Shown: positions 18,469 to 27,997, counted from the first letter of the stretch. The stretch: DNA of 64,000 bases from Planctobacterium marinum (GCF_036322805.1 NZ_AP027272.1:744001-808000), one strand, 5' to 3'. Notes: a model not told the origin generated them from the letters alone. A program made the numbers and translations.

Positions 18469-19371
18469 GTGAAAGACAATGAAGCGAGTTCTACCGCCTA
18501 TACCGTTTTGCAGGGTTTGCTTTTTGTAGCGCAAAAACCTGAGTTTAGTCACCTGGTATCGGCCCGAAACCGTGAGCTGGGGACTCACATTCTGCAAAGC
18601 TCTGAGCAGGGGCGTAAAAGACTTAAACAAATCCATTCTACTGTCGGTAAAATACTTTTGCCGCTAATGGAGCGTTTAATTTTACCCTCTATTGGTCTTC
18701 ATTACGCATTGCGTAAAGCATATATCGAAAAGAAGGTTCGGGAAGCAATTGACGCTGGCGCTACTCAAATTATTAACTTAGGGGCGGGATTTGATACTTT
18801 GTTGTATCGTCTTGCAGAAGAAAACGATAAGCTCAATTGTATTGAAATCGATCATCCCGCAACGCATCAGGTAAAAGAGAAGGCGTTAACTTCCGGTCAA
18901 ATGGCGCTGAGTAATCTGCATTTTTTGCCAGTAGATTTTACTCACCAAACTTTACAGCAAGAACTTGAGCAATTTAGTGCCTTCGTCCCGCAACAAACCA
19001 CCGTGTGTATTGTCGAAGGGGTGCTCATGTATCTGACACCGGAGCAAATTTACAGTTTGCTACAATCTTTGCTGGATTTGCTTGATAGTAGCCCCAGACA
19101 TCTGGTGTTTACCGCAGTAGAGCCGCCCAGCAATCACCCGGAATCTTACGGACCATTATTGAAGTTATACCTGAAACTCAAAGGTGAGCCGTTGAATTGG
19201 TTGTGTGATGAAAATCATTTAAAAGCCTTTATTGAGCAATCAGATTTTAAATTGCAGGAAACCGCCAACAGCGAAGCTTTTCGGCGGCAATTTGTCCCCG
19301 ATTGTGCAGCGCGCTTACACAAGGGAGAGTATGGAGCCTGTGCTATCTCTTGCTCAACACGGGAGGCTTAG
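18469..19371 (+). CDS. SAM-dependent methyltransferase of the Ppm1/LCMT-like family
   Basis: 300 residues. The SAM-binding loop is IINLGAGFDTLLYRL near residue 103, followed by the acidic EIDHPATHQVK motif, and VCIVEGVLMYLTPEQ near 180, the arrangement of leucine-carboxyl-methyltransferase-like enzymes (PF04072). Bacterial members methylate carboxyl or hydroxyl groups of small molecules. The start is GTG 18469 with AAGGA eight bases upstream. Its stop lies two bases before the start of the FeeM-like gene, so the two form one operon and may act on the same product. Confidence 0.85.
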   Translation: MKDNEASSTAYTVLQGLLFVAQKPEFSHLVSARNRELGTHILQSSEQGRKRLKQIHSTVGKILLPLMERLILPSIGLHYALRKAYIEKKVREAIDAGATQIINLGAGFDTLLYRLAEENDKLNCIEIDHPATHQVKEKALTSGQMALSNLHFLPVDFTHQTLQQELEQFSAFVPQQTTVCIVEGVLMYLTPEQIYSLLQSLLDLLDSSPRHLVFTAVEPPSNHPESYGPLLKLYLKLKGEPLNWLCDENHLKAFIEQSDFKLQETANSEAFRRQFVPDCAARLHKGEYGACAISCSTREA

Positions 19372-19373
19372 TT

Positions 19374-20324
19374 ATGCCGATATGTATGCGACTGGCACAC
19401 AGTACGGAAGAGCTTGACAGCGTTTTCCGATTGCGACATTTAGTTTTTGTGGAACAGGAAAAGATATTACAGGGCAACAGTGAAAAACGACTATACGACA
19501 GGTTCGATGCGTTCCCTTCTTCGGTGCAAATGCTCGCCGAGCACAACGGGCAAACAGTGGGGGCATTTCGCTTTTCGCTGGACGATACCTGTGGATTACC
19601 TGCAGATGATTATTTCGACTTTCGTCCGTTCGTCCCCAAAAACGCGAGACTCATGCATTCAGGCATGTTTTGCGTTCATAAGGACTATCGTGGTGAAAAA
19701 ATTGCGATGGGACTCATATTGATGGCTGCTTATTACGCTATGTCCAATAATATTACTCACGTTGTTGCCCCCATTAACCCCACTATTGCCCCCTTACTCA
19801 GGCGTATTGGTTTCAAAAAGGTGGGGGAGCAATTTCACGATCCTCACCTTGATTACCAGGTTTTACCTTTGCTGATGGATATGGCTGATATTAAAGACTT
19901 TTTTGTGGAGTTTATCCGCCAGAATAAATTGCATGATTTCATCATGGATTATCAAAGGTGGTTCTGTAAGGCGGGCGAAACTATCGTTAAAGCCGGAGAT
20001 GATGGAACTGAAGCGTTTATTATTATCGATGGTAGTGCTGAGGTGAGGTTACCTGGTAAAAACTCAGTACTGGCAACCCTTGAACCGGGAGAAATGTTTG
20101 GTGAACTGGCGCTTATAACGGGAGAATGTCGTAGTGCCGATGTGGTGGCCAAAAGTGAATTGCAAATGATGGTCATGACTAAAGAAATCTTCTTGAAGCG
20201 CTTCGTGGAGGATTCCAATAAAGCGCTGGCATTAATGCGTATGATCAGCAAGCGCAGCCAAAGTATGATTATGAATCTGAAATATGGTCACCTGGCCCGT
20301 GATGAGACCGGGTCACTTGAGTAA
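19374..20324 (+). CDS. FeeM-like N-acyltransferase fused to a cyclic-nucleotide-binding domain
   Basis: About 316 residues. Residues 1-185 form a GNAT-fold domain with the layout of N-acyl amino acid synthases and LuxI-like enzymes: FRLRHLVFVEQEK near the start, VGAFRFSLDD, HSGMFCVHKDYRG and a late GFKKVGEQFHDP. Residues 195-300 are a cNMP-binding domain (GDDGTEAFIIIDGSAEVRL, LEPGEMFGELALITG). The product may be an acylated amino acid whose synthesis responds to cAMP or cGMP; that is inference. ATG 19374 has GGGAGG seven bases upstream, which decides the start over the longer ORF from 19302. It directly follows the methyltransferase. Confidence 0.82.
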   Translation: MPICMRLAHSTEELDSVFRLRHLVFVEQEKILQGNSEKRLYDRFDAFPSSVQMLAEHNGQTVGAFRFSLDDTCGLPADDYFDFRPFVPKNARLMHSGMFCVHKDYRGEKIAMGLILMAAYYAMSNNITHVVAPINPTIAPLLRRIGFKKVGEQFHDPHLDYQVLPLLMDMADIKDFFVEFIRQNKLHDFIMDYQRWFCKAGETIVKAGDDGTEAFIIIDGSAEVRLPGKNSVLATLEPGEMFGELALITGECRSADVVAKSELQMMVMTKEIFLKRFVEDSNKALALMRMISKRSQSMIMNLKYGHLARDETGSLE

Positions 20325-20335
20325 GTGACCCGGTC
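20306..20335. terminator. Strong hairpin between convergent genes
   Basis: A perfect 13-bp stem (arm GACCGGGTCACTT) with a four-base loop includes the stop codon of the FeeM-like gene and sits 15 bases from the end of dbpA. No long T-run follows on either side, but the position between two convergent genes suggests a bidirectional terminator. Confidence 0.6.
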
Positions 20336-20349
20336 AGGCACATTGTTTA

Positions 20350-21729
20350 TCAGGCCAGTCTTCTGGCTTTACAGCGACGCCCTTTAATTTTTCCCTCTTT
20401 AAAATAGTTCAGGGTGCGTTTTACACTACGTACTTTTACCGCCACAAAGGAGTGGGTGGCGGTGATCTTGATTTTACCTATGTCATCACCGGGAATATCT
20501 GCGTCCTGAGTTAGTGCTCCTAAGATATCGCCGGGGCGCAGTTTGTTCTTTTTGCCAGCGTCGATGGCCACTGTCTGATATTTCGGCTCAATGATGCGGT
20601 TGGCATGAAAACGCAGGGCCTGAATACCTTTCCACTTGGCTTTTTGTTGCTGTAACTCTTCAATGGCGCGCACAAAGTGAATTTCTTCTGGCGCTGCCAG
20701 TGTCACCGCTACTCCCTCACTATCGGCGCGGCCAGTGCGACCAATGCGATGGATATGGGCCTCGGATTCCATGGCTACCTGATAGTTGATAACCAGGCTC
20801 ACACCATCAATATCCAGGCCGCGCGAGGCAACATCGGTGGCTACCATGATCAATTCACTTTGGTTGCTAAAGCGGGCGATTACCTGATTGCGCTCTTTTT
20901 GCTCCAGGTCGCCGTGCAGTGCGATGGCGCTAAATCCCATTTCCCGCAAATCATCTGCCAGCTCCTGACAAGCCACTTTGGTATTGCAGAAGATAATGCA
21001 AGACTCCGGCTGGTATTCGGATAGTACCGCCGCGGTGGCTTTGGTTTTATGCTCTTTTTGTACTTCGAAGAAAGTCTGTTCAATCTTCTTGTTGTCGTGA
21101 GTGGTGGTCACCGTGACCTCAACGGGAGAGCGCTGAATGTCCTGACTAATGCGTTTAATACTCTCGGGGAAGGTAGCGGAAAATAATAAGGTTTGGCGTT
21201 CTTGAGGTACTTCCCGGATAACGGTGGTCATTTCTTCTTCAAAGCCCATATCCAGCATGCGGTCGGCTTCATCCAGTACCAGGGTTTTCACGTGCCACAG
21301 GTTTAGGTGGCCTTTATCGATAAGATCCATGATGCGTCCGGGAGTGCCAACAATCACATGGGCACTGTGTTGCAGAGACTGTATTTGCGGGCCGATTGCG
21401 GTGCCGCCATATAAAGTGAGTACTTTCAGGTTGGGCATGCGTTTGCCTAACTTGCGGATTTCTTCAGCTACCTGTTCAGCCAATTCGCGGGTAGGGCACA
21501 ATACCAAACTTTGCACGCCAAAGCTGCTGGTATCGGTTTTCTGTAGCAAGCCCAGAGCGAAGGTGAGGGTTTTACCACTGCCGGTTTTTGCCTGTCCGAG
21601 TACGTCTTTCTCCGACAGAATATCAGGCAGCGCCTTTTGCTGGATTTCCGTCATCGTTTTAAATTGCTGATTATCCAATGCTTCAAGCAGAGCGGGAGTA
21701 AGTGGGAGTTGACTAAATTGATTGGACAC
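20350..21729 (-). CDS. dbpA: ATP-dependent RNA helicase DbpA
   Basis: About 460 residues, the usual DbpA length. DEAD-box motifs in order: AKTGSGKT (Walker A), PTRELAEQ, GTPGR, VLDEADRMLD, SATFPE, then ATDVASRGLDI and HRIGRTGR. The C-terminal RNA-binding domain (about 385-460, RPGDILGALTQDADIPGDDIGKI) is specific to DbpA, which is stimulated by hairpin 92 of 23S rRNA and acts in 50S assembly. The start is GTG 21729, giving VSNQFSQLPL with AGGTG upstream; the longer ORF to 21795 is not expected for the family. Confidence 0.95.
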   Translation of the reverse strand: MSNQFSQLPLTPALLEALDNQQFKTMTEIQQKALPDILSEKDVLGQAKTGSGKTLTFALGLLQKTDTSSFGVQSLVLCPTRELAEQVAEEIRKLGKRMPNLKVLTLYGGTAIGPQIQSLQHSAHVIVGTPGRIMDLIDKGHLNLWHVKTLVLDEADRMLDMGFEEEMTTVIREVPQERQTLLFSATFPESIKRISQDIQRSPVEVTVTTTHDNKKIEQTFFEVQKEHKTKATAAVLSEYQPESCIIFCNTKVACQELADDLREMGFSAIALHGDLEQKERNQVIARFSNQSELIMVATDVASRGLDIDGVSLVINYQVAMESEAHIHRIGRTGRADSEGVAVTLAAPEEIHFVRAIEELQQQKAKWKGIQALRFHANRIIEPKYQTVAIDAGKKNKLRPGDILGALTQDADIPGDDIGKIKITATHSFVAVKVRSVKRTLNYFKEGKIKGRRCKARRLA

Positions 21730-21814
21730 GAAACACCTTTGAATGGACAAAACAGATTTGGCGGGGATTATCCCGGTTATTGCCAGAGGGTACAAATTTA
21801 AATCACCGGGGGCG

Positions 21815-21839
21815 TAAAAAAGCCCGGCGAACCGGGCTT
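21815..21839 (-). terminator. Intrinsic terminator of the M16 peptidase operon
   Basis: On the minus strand AAGCCCGG/CCGGGCTT with a four-base loop is followed by a run of T. It lies 29 bases past the stop of the second M16 gene. Confidence 0.8.
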
Positions 21840-21867
21840 GAATCTGTCAAAAAGCAACGCTCTTGGA

Positions 21868-23259
21868 TTAAAAAGAAAACCCCGGAGCGGTAATATCCAC
21901 TTCAGTAACATCGCCGTATTTTTTAACAATATCTTTGATCTCTGAGCTTTTACCTATGATGGTAAATTGCAGATTGTCTTGCGGAAAGTACTTAGCAATG
22001 AGTGCTTTGCTTGATTCGCTATCGAGTTTGTCTACATTGCTTTGGAAGTTGTTGATAAAACTCTCATCAAAGCCGTAGATAAACATGTCGCCTAGTAAAC
22101 CTGAAAGCTGCCCTGAAGTCTCATAGCGGGGCGGGAATAAGCCTTTTACATAAGCTTTAGCCGATTTTAAGGTGGCATCATCCAGACCTTTTTCCCACAA
22201 TCTGGCGTAGGTGCTTAAGGCTAAATCTATCGCTGCTTCGGTGTTTTCCGTGGCGGTAAAGGTGGAGATATAAAAGTGACCGGAATGCTTCATGGCACTA
22301 AAGCGACTTCTGGCACCATAGGTTAAACCCGAATTAACCCGAAGCTCATCGTTTAACCAGGACGTAAAGCGGCCGCCTAAAACGGTGTTGATCACACTCA
22401 ATGCCACAAAATCCACATTACTGCGCGGGATCCCCAAACCACCGATATAAAAGGTGGTTTCTCGGGCGTCGTCTTTATTTACCAGCAGTACGCGATCCTT
22501 GTCAAAACCTTCCACCACCGGAAATGCGGTTTTCTTTGCGGCTTTGCCGGCGCCTTTCCAGTCAGCAAACAAGCCATCAATATTGGCTAACATGGCTTTA
22601 GCGTCGAAGTCTCCCACAATCACCAACGCTGCGTTTTCCGGCCGGAACCAACCTTGATAAAAGGATTTTAAATCGTCCAGTGTGGCTTTTTCAGTGGACA
22701 CTGCATCGCCACCAACAGGGTTACTGTAGGGGTGCTCGCCGTAAATCAACTGATTATTGTAAGAGGCAATGACATTGCGCGGGCTTTCTTTTTGACGTTT
22801 TAACGCACCCAGGTAACGGGTTTTATATTTATCAAATTCGGTGGCGTCAAATGAGGGGGCTTTAACTACATCAGCTAATAATCCGAGGATTTGTTGTTGG
22901 TCTTTTTTGGCAAACGACGCTGAAATACGGCTGTCGTCCAGTGATACATCCGTATCAAACTCTGCACCGACAAATTCCAGCGCTTCTTCGAAAGCGTTTT
23001 TATTGAGTTTGCGGGCACCGAACAACATATTCTCGGTGGTCATGGTGGCCAAACCTGCCAGTTCGCCATCTCGGGTGGCGCCTGCATTGAATACCACAGT
23101 GGCGTCGATTAATGGCACTTCTTTTTGTTCCATTAAATACACTGTCAGGCCGTTATCTAGTGTTGTTTTTTGATATTCAGGCAGGGTGTAAGCTGCAAAC
23201 GCTTGCCCGAAAAAACAGAGGATGAATCCTGAAAGTAAAGTTTTATAGATCGTTTTCAT
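21868..23259 (-). CDS. M16 peptidase-like subunit lacking the zinc motif
   Basis: 463 residues with a signal peptide (LLSGFILCFFGQAFA) and two M16 peptidase halves (TLDNGLTVYLMEQKEVPLID, NPVGGDAVSTEKATL, NTVLGGRFTSWLNDELRV). Where active members have HxxEH this protein reads LATMTTEN, so the zinc site is absent, as in the non-catalytic partners of M16 heterodimers. The arrangement with an active M16 gene upstream (17-base overlap) suggests a periplasmic or outer-membrane-associated two-subunit peptidase. Confidence 0.9.
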   Translation of the reverse strand: MKTIYKTLLSGFILCFFGQAFAAYTLPEYQKTTLDNGLTVYLMEQKEVPLIDATVVFNAGATRDGELAGLATMTTENMLFGARKLNKNAFEEALEFVGAEFDTDVSLDDSRISASFAKKDQQQILGLLADVVKAPSFDATEFDKYKTRYLGALKRQKESPRNVIASYNNQLIYGEHPYSNPVGGDAVSTEKATLDDLKSFYQGWFRPENAALVIVGDFDAKAMLANIDGLFADWKGAGKAAKKTAFPVVEGFDKDRVLLVNKDDARETTFYIGGLGIPRSNVDFVALSVINTVLGGRFTSWLNDELRVNSGLTYGARSRFSAMKHSGHFYISTFTATENTEAAIDLALSTYARLWEKGLDDATLKSAKAYVKGLFPPRYETSGQLSGLLGDMFIYGFDESFINNFQSNVDKLDSESSKALIAKYFPQDNLQFTIIGKSSEIKDIVKKYGDVTEVDITAPGFSF

Positions 23260-24589
23260 GGCTGTCCTCCTTGGAATCTAAAACACCCACTGTGCGGTTT
23301 TTCTTAATCAGGTAGGTTTTGGCAACCCGCTGAATATCTTCTTTAGTGACTTTTTCGAAGTCTTCCGGAGCGCTGAACATTTTTTTGTAATCGCCGTGGA
23401 ATAGTTCGTAGCGACCTAACATATCGGCACGGTTATTGATGGTGCCCACGTTGCGGTAGAAATCCACAAGACGCTGGTTTTTCACCTTTTGCAATTCTTT
23501 GTCAGTAACGCCTTCTTTGGCTACCTTGTTGAGCTCTGCGATGATGGCCTTTTCCAGCGTTGTTGCATCAGCAGATTGACTGGCCACGCCATAAACGTAA
23601 AACAAGTTCGGGTCGAAGCTATCAAAAGCGAATGTCGAAACACTGTCCGCTACTTGCTGTTCGAACACCAATGAGCGCATTAAACGCGAGCTATTGCCTG
23701 AGGATAGAATATCGCTGAGCAATAATAGCGGATAATAGTCTTCATGGGGGTTAGGCGGCATGTGAAAACCCATCATGATATTGGCACTGGTCACCGAAGG
23801 TTTTTGCACATAAACCCGGCGCTCGCCTTTTTGCTCGGGCTCTACCGTATGGATCTTACGCGGCGGCTCTTGAGCTGGAATCGGCTCGAAGTACTTTTCC
23901 GCCAGACGCTTAACTTCTTCAGTATCCACGGCTCCTACAAAAACCGTGACGGCATTATTAGGGGCATAAAAGGTTTTGTGAAAGGACTTCAAATCTTCCA
24001 TGCTCCAGTTTTCAATATCTGAAGCATGACCAATCACTGGCCAACTGTAGGGGTGGGCGCGAAATGCGGCGTTCTTAACTTCTTCCCAAATAGTCCGGAA
24101 GTTGCTGTTTTCCAGGCCCGTGGAACGCTCAGAAGTTACCACGCCGCGTTCACTTTCTACTATGTCCGGATCCAGTGCCAGGTGTTGGATGCGGTCGGCT
24201 TCCAAATCAAACATCACTTCGATGGCATCTGCAGGGTACCAGTTTGTGTAAACCGTCAGGTTTTCGCTGGTGTAAGCATTGTTGGCGCCACCATTGGCTT
24301 CCATGGTTTGGTCGAACATTTTAGGACCGTATTTTTTCGCGCCGTTAAACATCATATGCTCAAAAAAGTGGGCGATGCCGGTTGTGCCAGGATATTCGTT
24401 GCGGCTACCTACCTTCCAGAAGATGTACATATTGGCATTGGGGATGGAATGATCTTCCATCACCATGATGGTCATTCCGTTTTTAAGAGTGAATTTGGTC
24501 ACGTCTTCGGGAGACATGGTGGCGTGAGCATTGAGGGTTGTACCCATCAATAACAGCAGGCCAAAACAGGTGCAAAGTCGTTTGAGCAT
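23243..24589 (-). CDS. M16 zinc peptidase, catalytic subunit
   Basis: About 448 residues. A signal peptide (LLLLMGTTLNAHA) is followed by an M16 domain with the inverted zinc motif HFFEH near residue 72 and the distal Glu expected about 75 residues on (ESERGVVTSE region). The C-terminal M16 half is also present. ATG 24589 has AAAGG six bases before it; the longer ORF to 24691 would bury the signal peptide. It is translationally coupled to the inactive partner. The substrate is unknown; small secreted peptides are usual for the family. Confidence 0.92.
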   Translation of the reverse strand: MLKRLCTCFGLLLLMGTTLNAHATMSPEDVTKFTLKNGMTIMVMEDHSIPNANMYIFWKVGSRNEYPGTTGIAHFFEHMMFNGAKKYGPKMFDQTMEANGGANNAYTSENLTVYTNWYPADAIEVMFDLEADRIQHLALDPDIVESERGVVTSERSTGLENSNFRTIWEEVKNAAFRAHPYSWPVIGHASDIENWSMEDLKSFHKTFYAPNNAVTVFVGAVDTEEVKRLAEKYFEPIPAQEPPRKIHTVEPEQKGERRVYVQKPSVTSANIMMGFHMPPNPHEDYYPLLLLSDILSSGNSSRLMRSLVFEQQVADSVSTFAFDSFDPNLFYVYGVASQSADATTLEKAIIAELNKVAKEGVTDKELQKVKNQRLVDFYRNVGTINNRADMLGRYELFHGDYKKMFSAPEDFEKVTKEDIQRVAKTYLIKKNRTVGVLDSKEDSHENDL

Positions 24590-24758
24590 GGCTAACCTTT
24601 GAATGTTGTTATTTTGAGGCAAAACCATAGCCTGGAATGACCCTAATGGGAATTGGAAGTGAACGCAATTTGCGTATAAATTATTAACCAATGTTGTAGA
24701 TTATGGTTACAGAATGTTTTGCGCTATGGTTAATCGAATACTTTTTTAAGAGGCACAG

Positions 24759-25598
24759 ATGAATATCACCATTCTGGCAAACCGCGATTTGCACGCCAAC
24801 ATTGCCCTTAACCTGATGCGGCCATTGTTTAAACAGCATCAAATCACGCTATTTCTTTCTGAATCTGTGGGGCTGGCAAAACCTGATTGGCGAATACCAC
24901 AGGCGCTACAACAGCTTAAATTCATTGAACAAGGAGTATTTAATCAAGTTATAACGCCACTAGTGGAGCAGCAAAAGCATCAGCACCGATATCTTTCCTT
25001 TAATGAATTAGGTGCGCTGAGTGGCAATGGTTGCCGGGTGCTGGAGAATATAAATAGTCCTGTAGGACTTGATGTGTTTAAATCCTCACAGCCTGATTTA
25101 GTGCTTTCTATTCGCTTTGGCAAGATTATCAAAGCGCCGATTATCGCTATCCCCAAGCTTGGGGTATTGAATCTACACTCCGGCTTGTTGCCCCAATATC
25201 AAGGCATTTTAACCACCTTACACGCATTGATCGCGGGAGAATCGCAGGTGGGCTGTACACTGCATTTTATTGACTCGAAGGAGATAGATACTGGCAATAT
25301 CATTGAAATGGCCAGTATTGATGTTGACAAATCCCGGTCCCTGTTTGGTCATGTTTTAAAGCTGTACCCGGCAGGCACCAAAATGATAATGAATGCGATT
25401 GCAAAGCTTGCTCAGGGACAGTCGCTTGCTAGTGGAGCGCAAGATGTATCAAAACAGCATTATTTTGGTTTACCGGAAACGCAACACTTTGAGACGTTGG
25501 AAAGGCGAGGTTTTAAACTATGGCAGCAAGAAGAGGTGTTGCAAGTGTTAAAGCATTATCTGGCTATGGAAACAATGGCAAAATTGGGAGCCTGGTAG
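24759..25598 (+). CDS. Formyltransferase-fold protein
   Basis: 279 residues resembling the N-terminal catalytic domain of methionyl-tRNA formyltransferase and related 10-formyl-THF enzymes. Catalytic residues are in place: Asn and His in LNLHSGLLPQYQG near 134 and the Asp in IDTGNI. The C-terminal OB-fold of Fmt is missing, replaced by a helical tail. Such single-domain members formylate sugar nucleotides or other amines; no sugar pathway genes lie nearby, so the substrate is open. A 6-bp stem GGGAGC/GCTCCC overlaps the stop codon. Confidence 0.75.
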   Translation: MNITILANRDLHANIALNLMRPLFKQHQITLFLSESVGLAKPDWRIPQALQQLKFIEQGVFNQVITPLVEQQKHQHRYLSFNELGALSGNGCRVLENINSPVGLDVFKSSQPDLVLSIRFGKIIKAPIIAIPKLGVLNLHSGLLPQYQGILTTLHALIAGESQVGCTLHFIDSKEIDTGNIIEMASIDVDKSRSLFGHVLKLYPAGTKMIMNAIAKLAQGQSLASGAQDVSKQHYFGLPETQHFETLERRGFKLWQQEEVLQVLKHYLAMETMAKLGAW

Positions 25599-25623
25599 CT
25601 CCCGAGCCGTTATTCGGACTGGT

Positions 25624-26517
25624 TTAGCTTCTCCAGCGTTTGGTGAGATCCTGATAATCATCAATGCGACGATCTCGGAAGTAAGGCCAGATGCGACGTA
25701 CTGACTCGCAGCGTTTCATATCAAAGGTTACCACCAGATTTTCTTCTTTATCGGCAGGAGCGCTGGCTAAAATCTCTCCTTGAGGACCGGCAATAAAGCT
25801 TTGTCCCCAGAACTGAATACCTGGATCACCCTCAATCGGCGATTGTTCAAATCCGGTACGATTAGCTACCATTACCGGGAGTGAGTTGGCAACCGCGTGC
25901 CCTCTTTGAATAGTTTGCCAGGCACCAAACTGGCGCTGTTGTTCTTCTGGTGTATCGGTTTTATCCCAACCAATAGCGGTGGGGTATAAGAGAATTTCTG
26001 CTCCTGCCATAGCCATTAAGCGTGCCGCTTCCGGATACCATTGATCCCAGCACACCAGCACCCCTAAGCGGCCTACAGATGTATCAATAGGGGTAAAACC
26101 CAGATCGCCAGGCGTAAAATAAAACTTTTCGTAAAAGCCCGGATCATCGGGTATGTGCATTTTGCGGTACTTACCCACCATCCCCTGCTTGCCATCAAAT
26201 ACTACAGCCGTATTGTGATAAAGACCTGCTGCACGTTTTTCAAATAAAGATGTCACTAGTACGATGTCTAGCTCTGCGGCTATTTGAGCAAAATAATCGG
26301 TGGCTGGGCCGGGAATGGTCTCAGCCAGATCGAAATAATCTGTATTTTCTTCCTGGCAAAAATACAGGGTGCTGTGTAGCTCCTGTAACATCACCAACTG
26401 ACAACCTTTTTTGGCGAGTCGCTCAATCTGTAGTTTACTGACTTGCCAGTTTTTGTTTTTATCGTTGTCAGCAATAGCTTGCTGTACCAGACCTACTGTA
26501 AGCATACGTTCACTCAT
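25624..26517 (-). CDS. aguB: N-carbamoylputrescine amidase
   Basis: About 297 residues of the nitrilase superfamily. The Glu-Lys-Cys triad is visible: QELHSTLYF, KYRKMHIPDDPG and LVCWDQWYPEAARL. The sequence pattern is that of plant- and Pseudomonas-type AguB, which hydrolyses N-carbamoylputrescine to putrescine, CO2 and ammonia. ATG 26517 overlaps the aguA stop by eight bases (ATGAGTGA), so the two are co-translated and give a complete agmatine-to-putrescine route. Confidence 0.95.
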   Translation of the reverse strand: MSERMLTVGLVQQAIADNDKNKNWQVSKLQIERLAKKGCQLVMLQELHSTLYFCQEENTDYFDLAETIPGPATDYFAQIAAELDIVLVTSLFEKRAAGLYHNTAVVFDGKQGMVGKYRKMHIPDDPGFYEKFYFTPGDLGFTPIDTSVGRLGVLVCWDQWYPEAARLMAMAGAEILLYPTAIGWDKTDTPEEQQRQFGAWQTIQRGHAVANSLPVMVANRTGFEQSPIEGDPGIQFWGQSFIAGPQGEILASAPADKEENLVVTFDMKRCESVRRIWPYFRDRRIDDYQDLTKRWRS

Positions 26518-27565
26518 AAACCGACACTCCAAGATGTAATTGTTCAATAATTTCAGGCTTTAAGGTGTTTGTAGGTACTTGCATACTTATACAGTGCAAG
26601 CTTCCGTATTGTTGTATCAGCGCTCGACAGTCAATCGGTACAACCTTATAGTCCGGGTAGGCTTTTTCCAGTGTTTGAATCGCCAGTCTATCTTCTGGCT
26701 CACCGTAGATGGGGGCAAACACATGCTTATTGCTCAACAAGTAGTTAGCATACGACGCGGGTAATCTGTCTCCATCTTCATTAAATATTTCCGGTAGCGG
26801 TAGTTCAAATATTTCACATTCCGGCAGGGCAGTTCGACACTCTTCCACCAGTGCCGCTAAACCGGCAAAGTGGCTATCTTCTGGGCGGTTAAAGGCCGAC
26901 TGTATCACCAGGTTATTTTTGTGGGTAAAGCGCACCAGGGTATCGATATGACCATCGGTATCATCACCTTCAAGATGACCATTTTGCAGGATCAGTGTTT
27001 TGCGGGCGCCTAGTTGCTCGGCAAATTGTTTTTCGTAGTCGCTGAGACGTATCTCGCCATTGCGCTCGGGGTTACTTAAACACAGTGCGGTAGATAACAG
27101 TATTCCGTCGGCATTGATTTCCAAGGCCCCACCTTCCAGCACCAGGCCATATTCAGTGATTTGTTTACGGCACATATCCGCCAGATAGGCACAATTCACG
27201 CGGTTGTCTTTGCTGGCGTCAAACTTGTTACCCCAACCATTAAAGGTGTAGCTGACAGGATAGCGGTGACCACCCAGATCGCAGGTTAAAAACCCGTAAT
27301 CGCGTATCCAGGTATCGTTGTAGTCAGCCGGTACCAGCAGCACTTTAGCGCTAGGATGCAAGCGCTCCTGTAACTGAGCAATTTGATCAGGGCGGGCCAG
27401 CAGGATCACCGGACAAGAATAGGTATTTATTTTGTTAATGAGGGAGATGTAAGTCTCTTGCACTTCTTCCAGCCAGTCTGCCCAATCAGTTTTGGCATCT
27501 GGCCAGCTCAGCAAAATCGCTTCCTGGGAAACCCATTCAGGTAACAGTCGAGGTACGGATTCCAT
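26510..27565 (-). CDS. aguA: Agmatine deiminase
   Basis: About 351 residues of the peptidyl-arginine-deiminase-like family. Motifs include NDTWIRDYG, VLEGGALEINADG, LEGDDTDGHIDTLVRF and the catalytic Cys in GSLHCISMQ near the C-terminus. It converts agmatine to N-carbamoylputrescine. ATG 27565 is chosen over an in-frame start at 27595. It is upstream of and overlaps aguB. Confidence 0.95.
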   Translation of the reverse strand: MESVPRLLPEWVSQEAILLSWPDAKTDWADWLEEVQETYISLINKINTYSCPVILLARPDQIAQLQERLHPSAKVLLVPADYNDTWIRDYGFLTCDLGGHRYPVSYTFNGWGNKFDASKDNRVNCAYLADMCRKQITEYGLVLEGGALEINADGILLSTALCLSNPERNGEIRLSDYEKQFAEQLGARKTLILQNGHLEGDDTDGHIDTLVRFTHKNNLVIQSAFNRPEDSHFAGLAALVEECRTALPECEIFELPLPEIFNEDGDRLPASYANYLLSNKHVFAPIYGEPEDRLAIQTLEKAYPDYKVVPIDCRALIQQYGSLHCISMQVPTNTLKPEIIEQLHLGVSVYE

Positions 27566-27763
27566 AATGTATTGCGTTAAGGATAAAGAGCACAATTATA
27601 GCGTGAGAGATGGCAAAAAGTTTAGCTGAGTTTTGATAAAGTTTTTTCTATAACTTCGTTGATTTGATCGGCCCAGTGCTAATAGAGCACTATTTTTAAT
27701 GTAAGGTTTTATACTAAAAACGTGACGGGAAATAGGCTGTAGATAATCTTTAGATTTTTTGTC

Positions 27764-27808
27764 GGGGCGCCGACGGCGCCTCAAGGGGAGCGGCTGCGCC
27801 CCCCTTGA
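27764..27808. repeat. GC-rich tandem hairpins (REP-like)
   Basis: Two abutting hairpins stand out by composition: GGCGCC-gac-GGCGCC, then TCAAGGGG/CCCCTTGA with a 12-base GC-rich loop. They lie in the 430-base gap between aguA and bdhA, where the surroundings are AT-rich. They look like a repetitive extragenic palindrome; whether it recurs elsewhere in the genome cannot be seen here. Confidence 0.55.
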
Positions 27809-27870
27809 GAATCCCCCGCAGCCCCTGACGCGCAAAGACATAAACTTAGCTATCAGAACAACATTGAACA

Positions 27871-27923
27871 CCAATGACAGCACATCCTTGTGCTGGCATT
27901 GGCTTGGGCAACATCCCTGTTGC
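27871..27923. repeat. Pair of hairpins with matching ATCC(C)T loops
   Basis: CCAATG-a-CAGCACA / TGTGCTG-g-CATTGG (loop TCCT) is followed five bases later by GCAACA / TGTTGC (loop TCCC). The shared loop sequence suggests a related pair. A T-run follows at 27935-27941, so the second may act as a plus-strand terminator, although no plus-strand gene precedes it. The remaining bases of the gap show no gene. Confidence 0.5.
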
Positions 27924-27997
27924 TCATCAAAGTTGTTTTTTCTGATATCTTCGTTTATTGCGCGTAAAGGGGATCAAAGAGCCACTTTTGAAACACA

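Noticed and set aside
20880-21083. Short ORFs in other frames of dbpA and of the large minus-strand genes
   Set aside because: Shadow frames of well-supported genes with unlikely residue composition.
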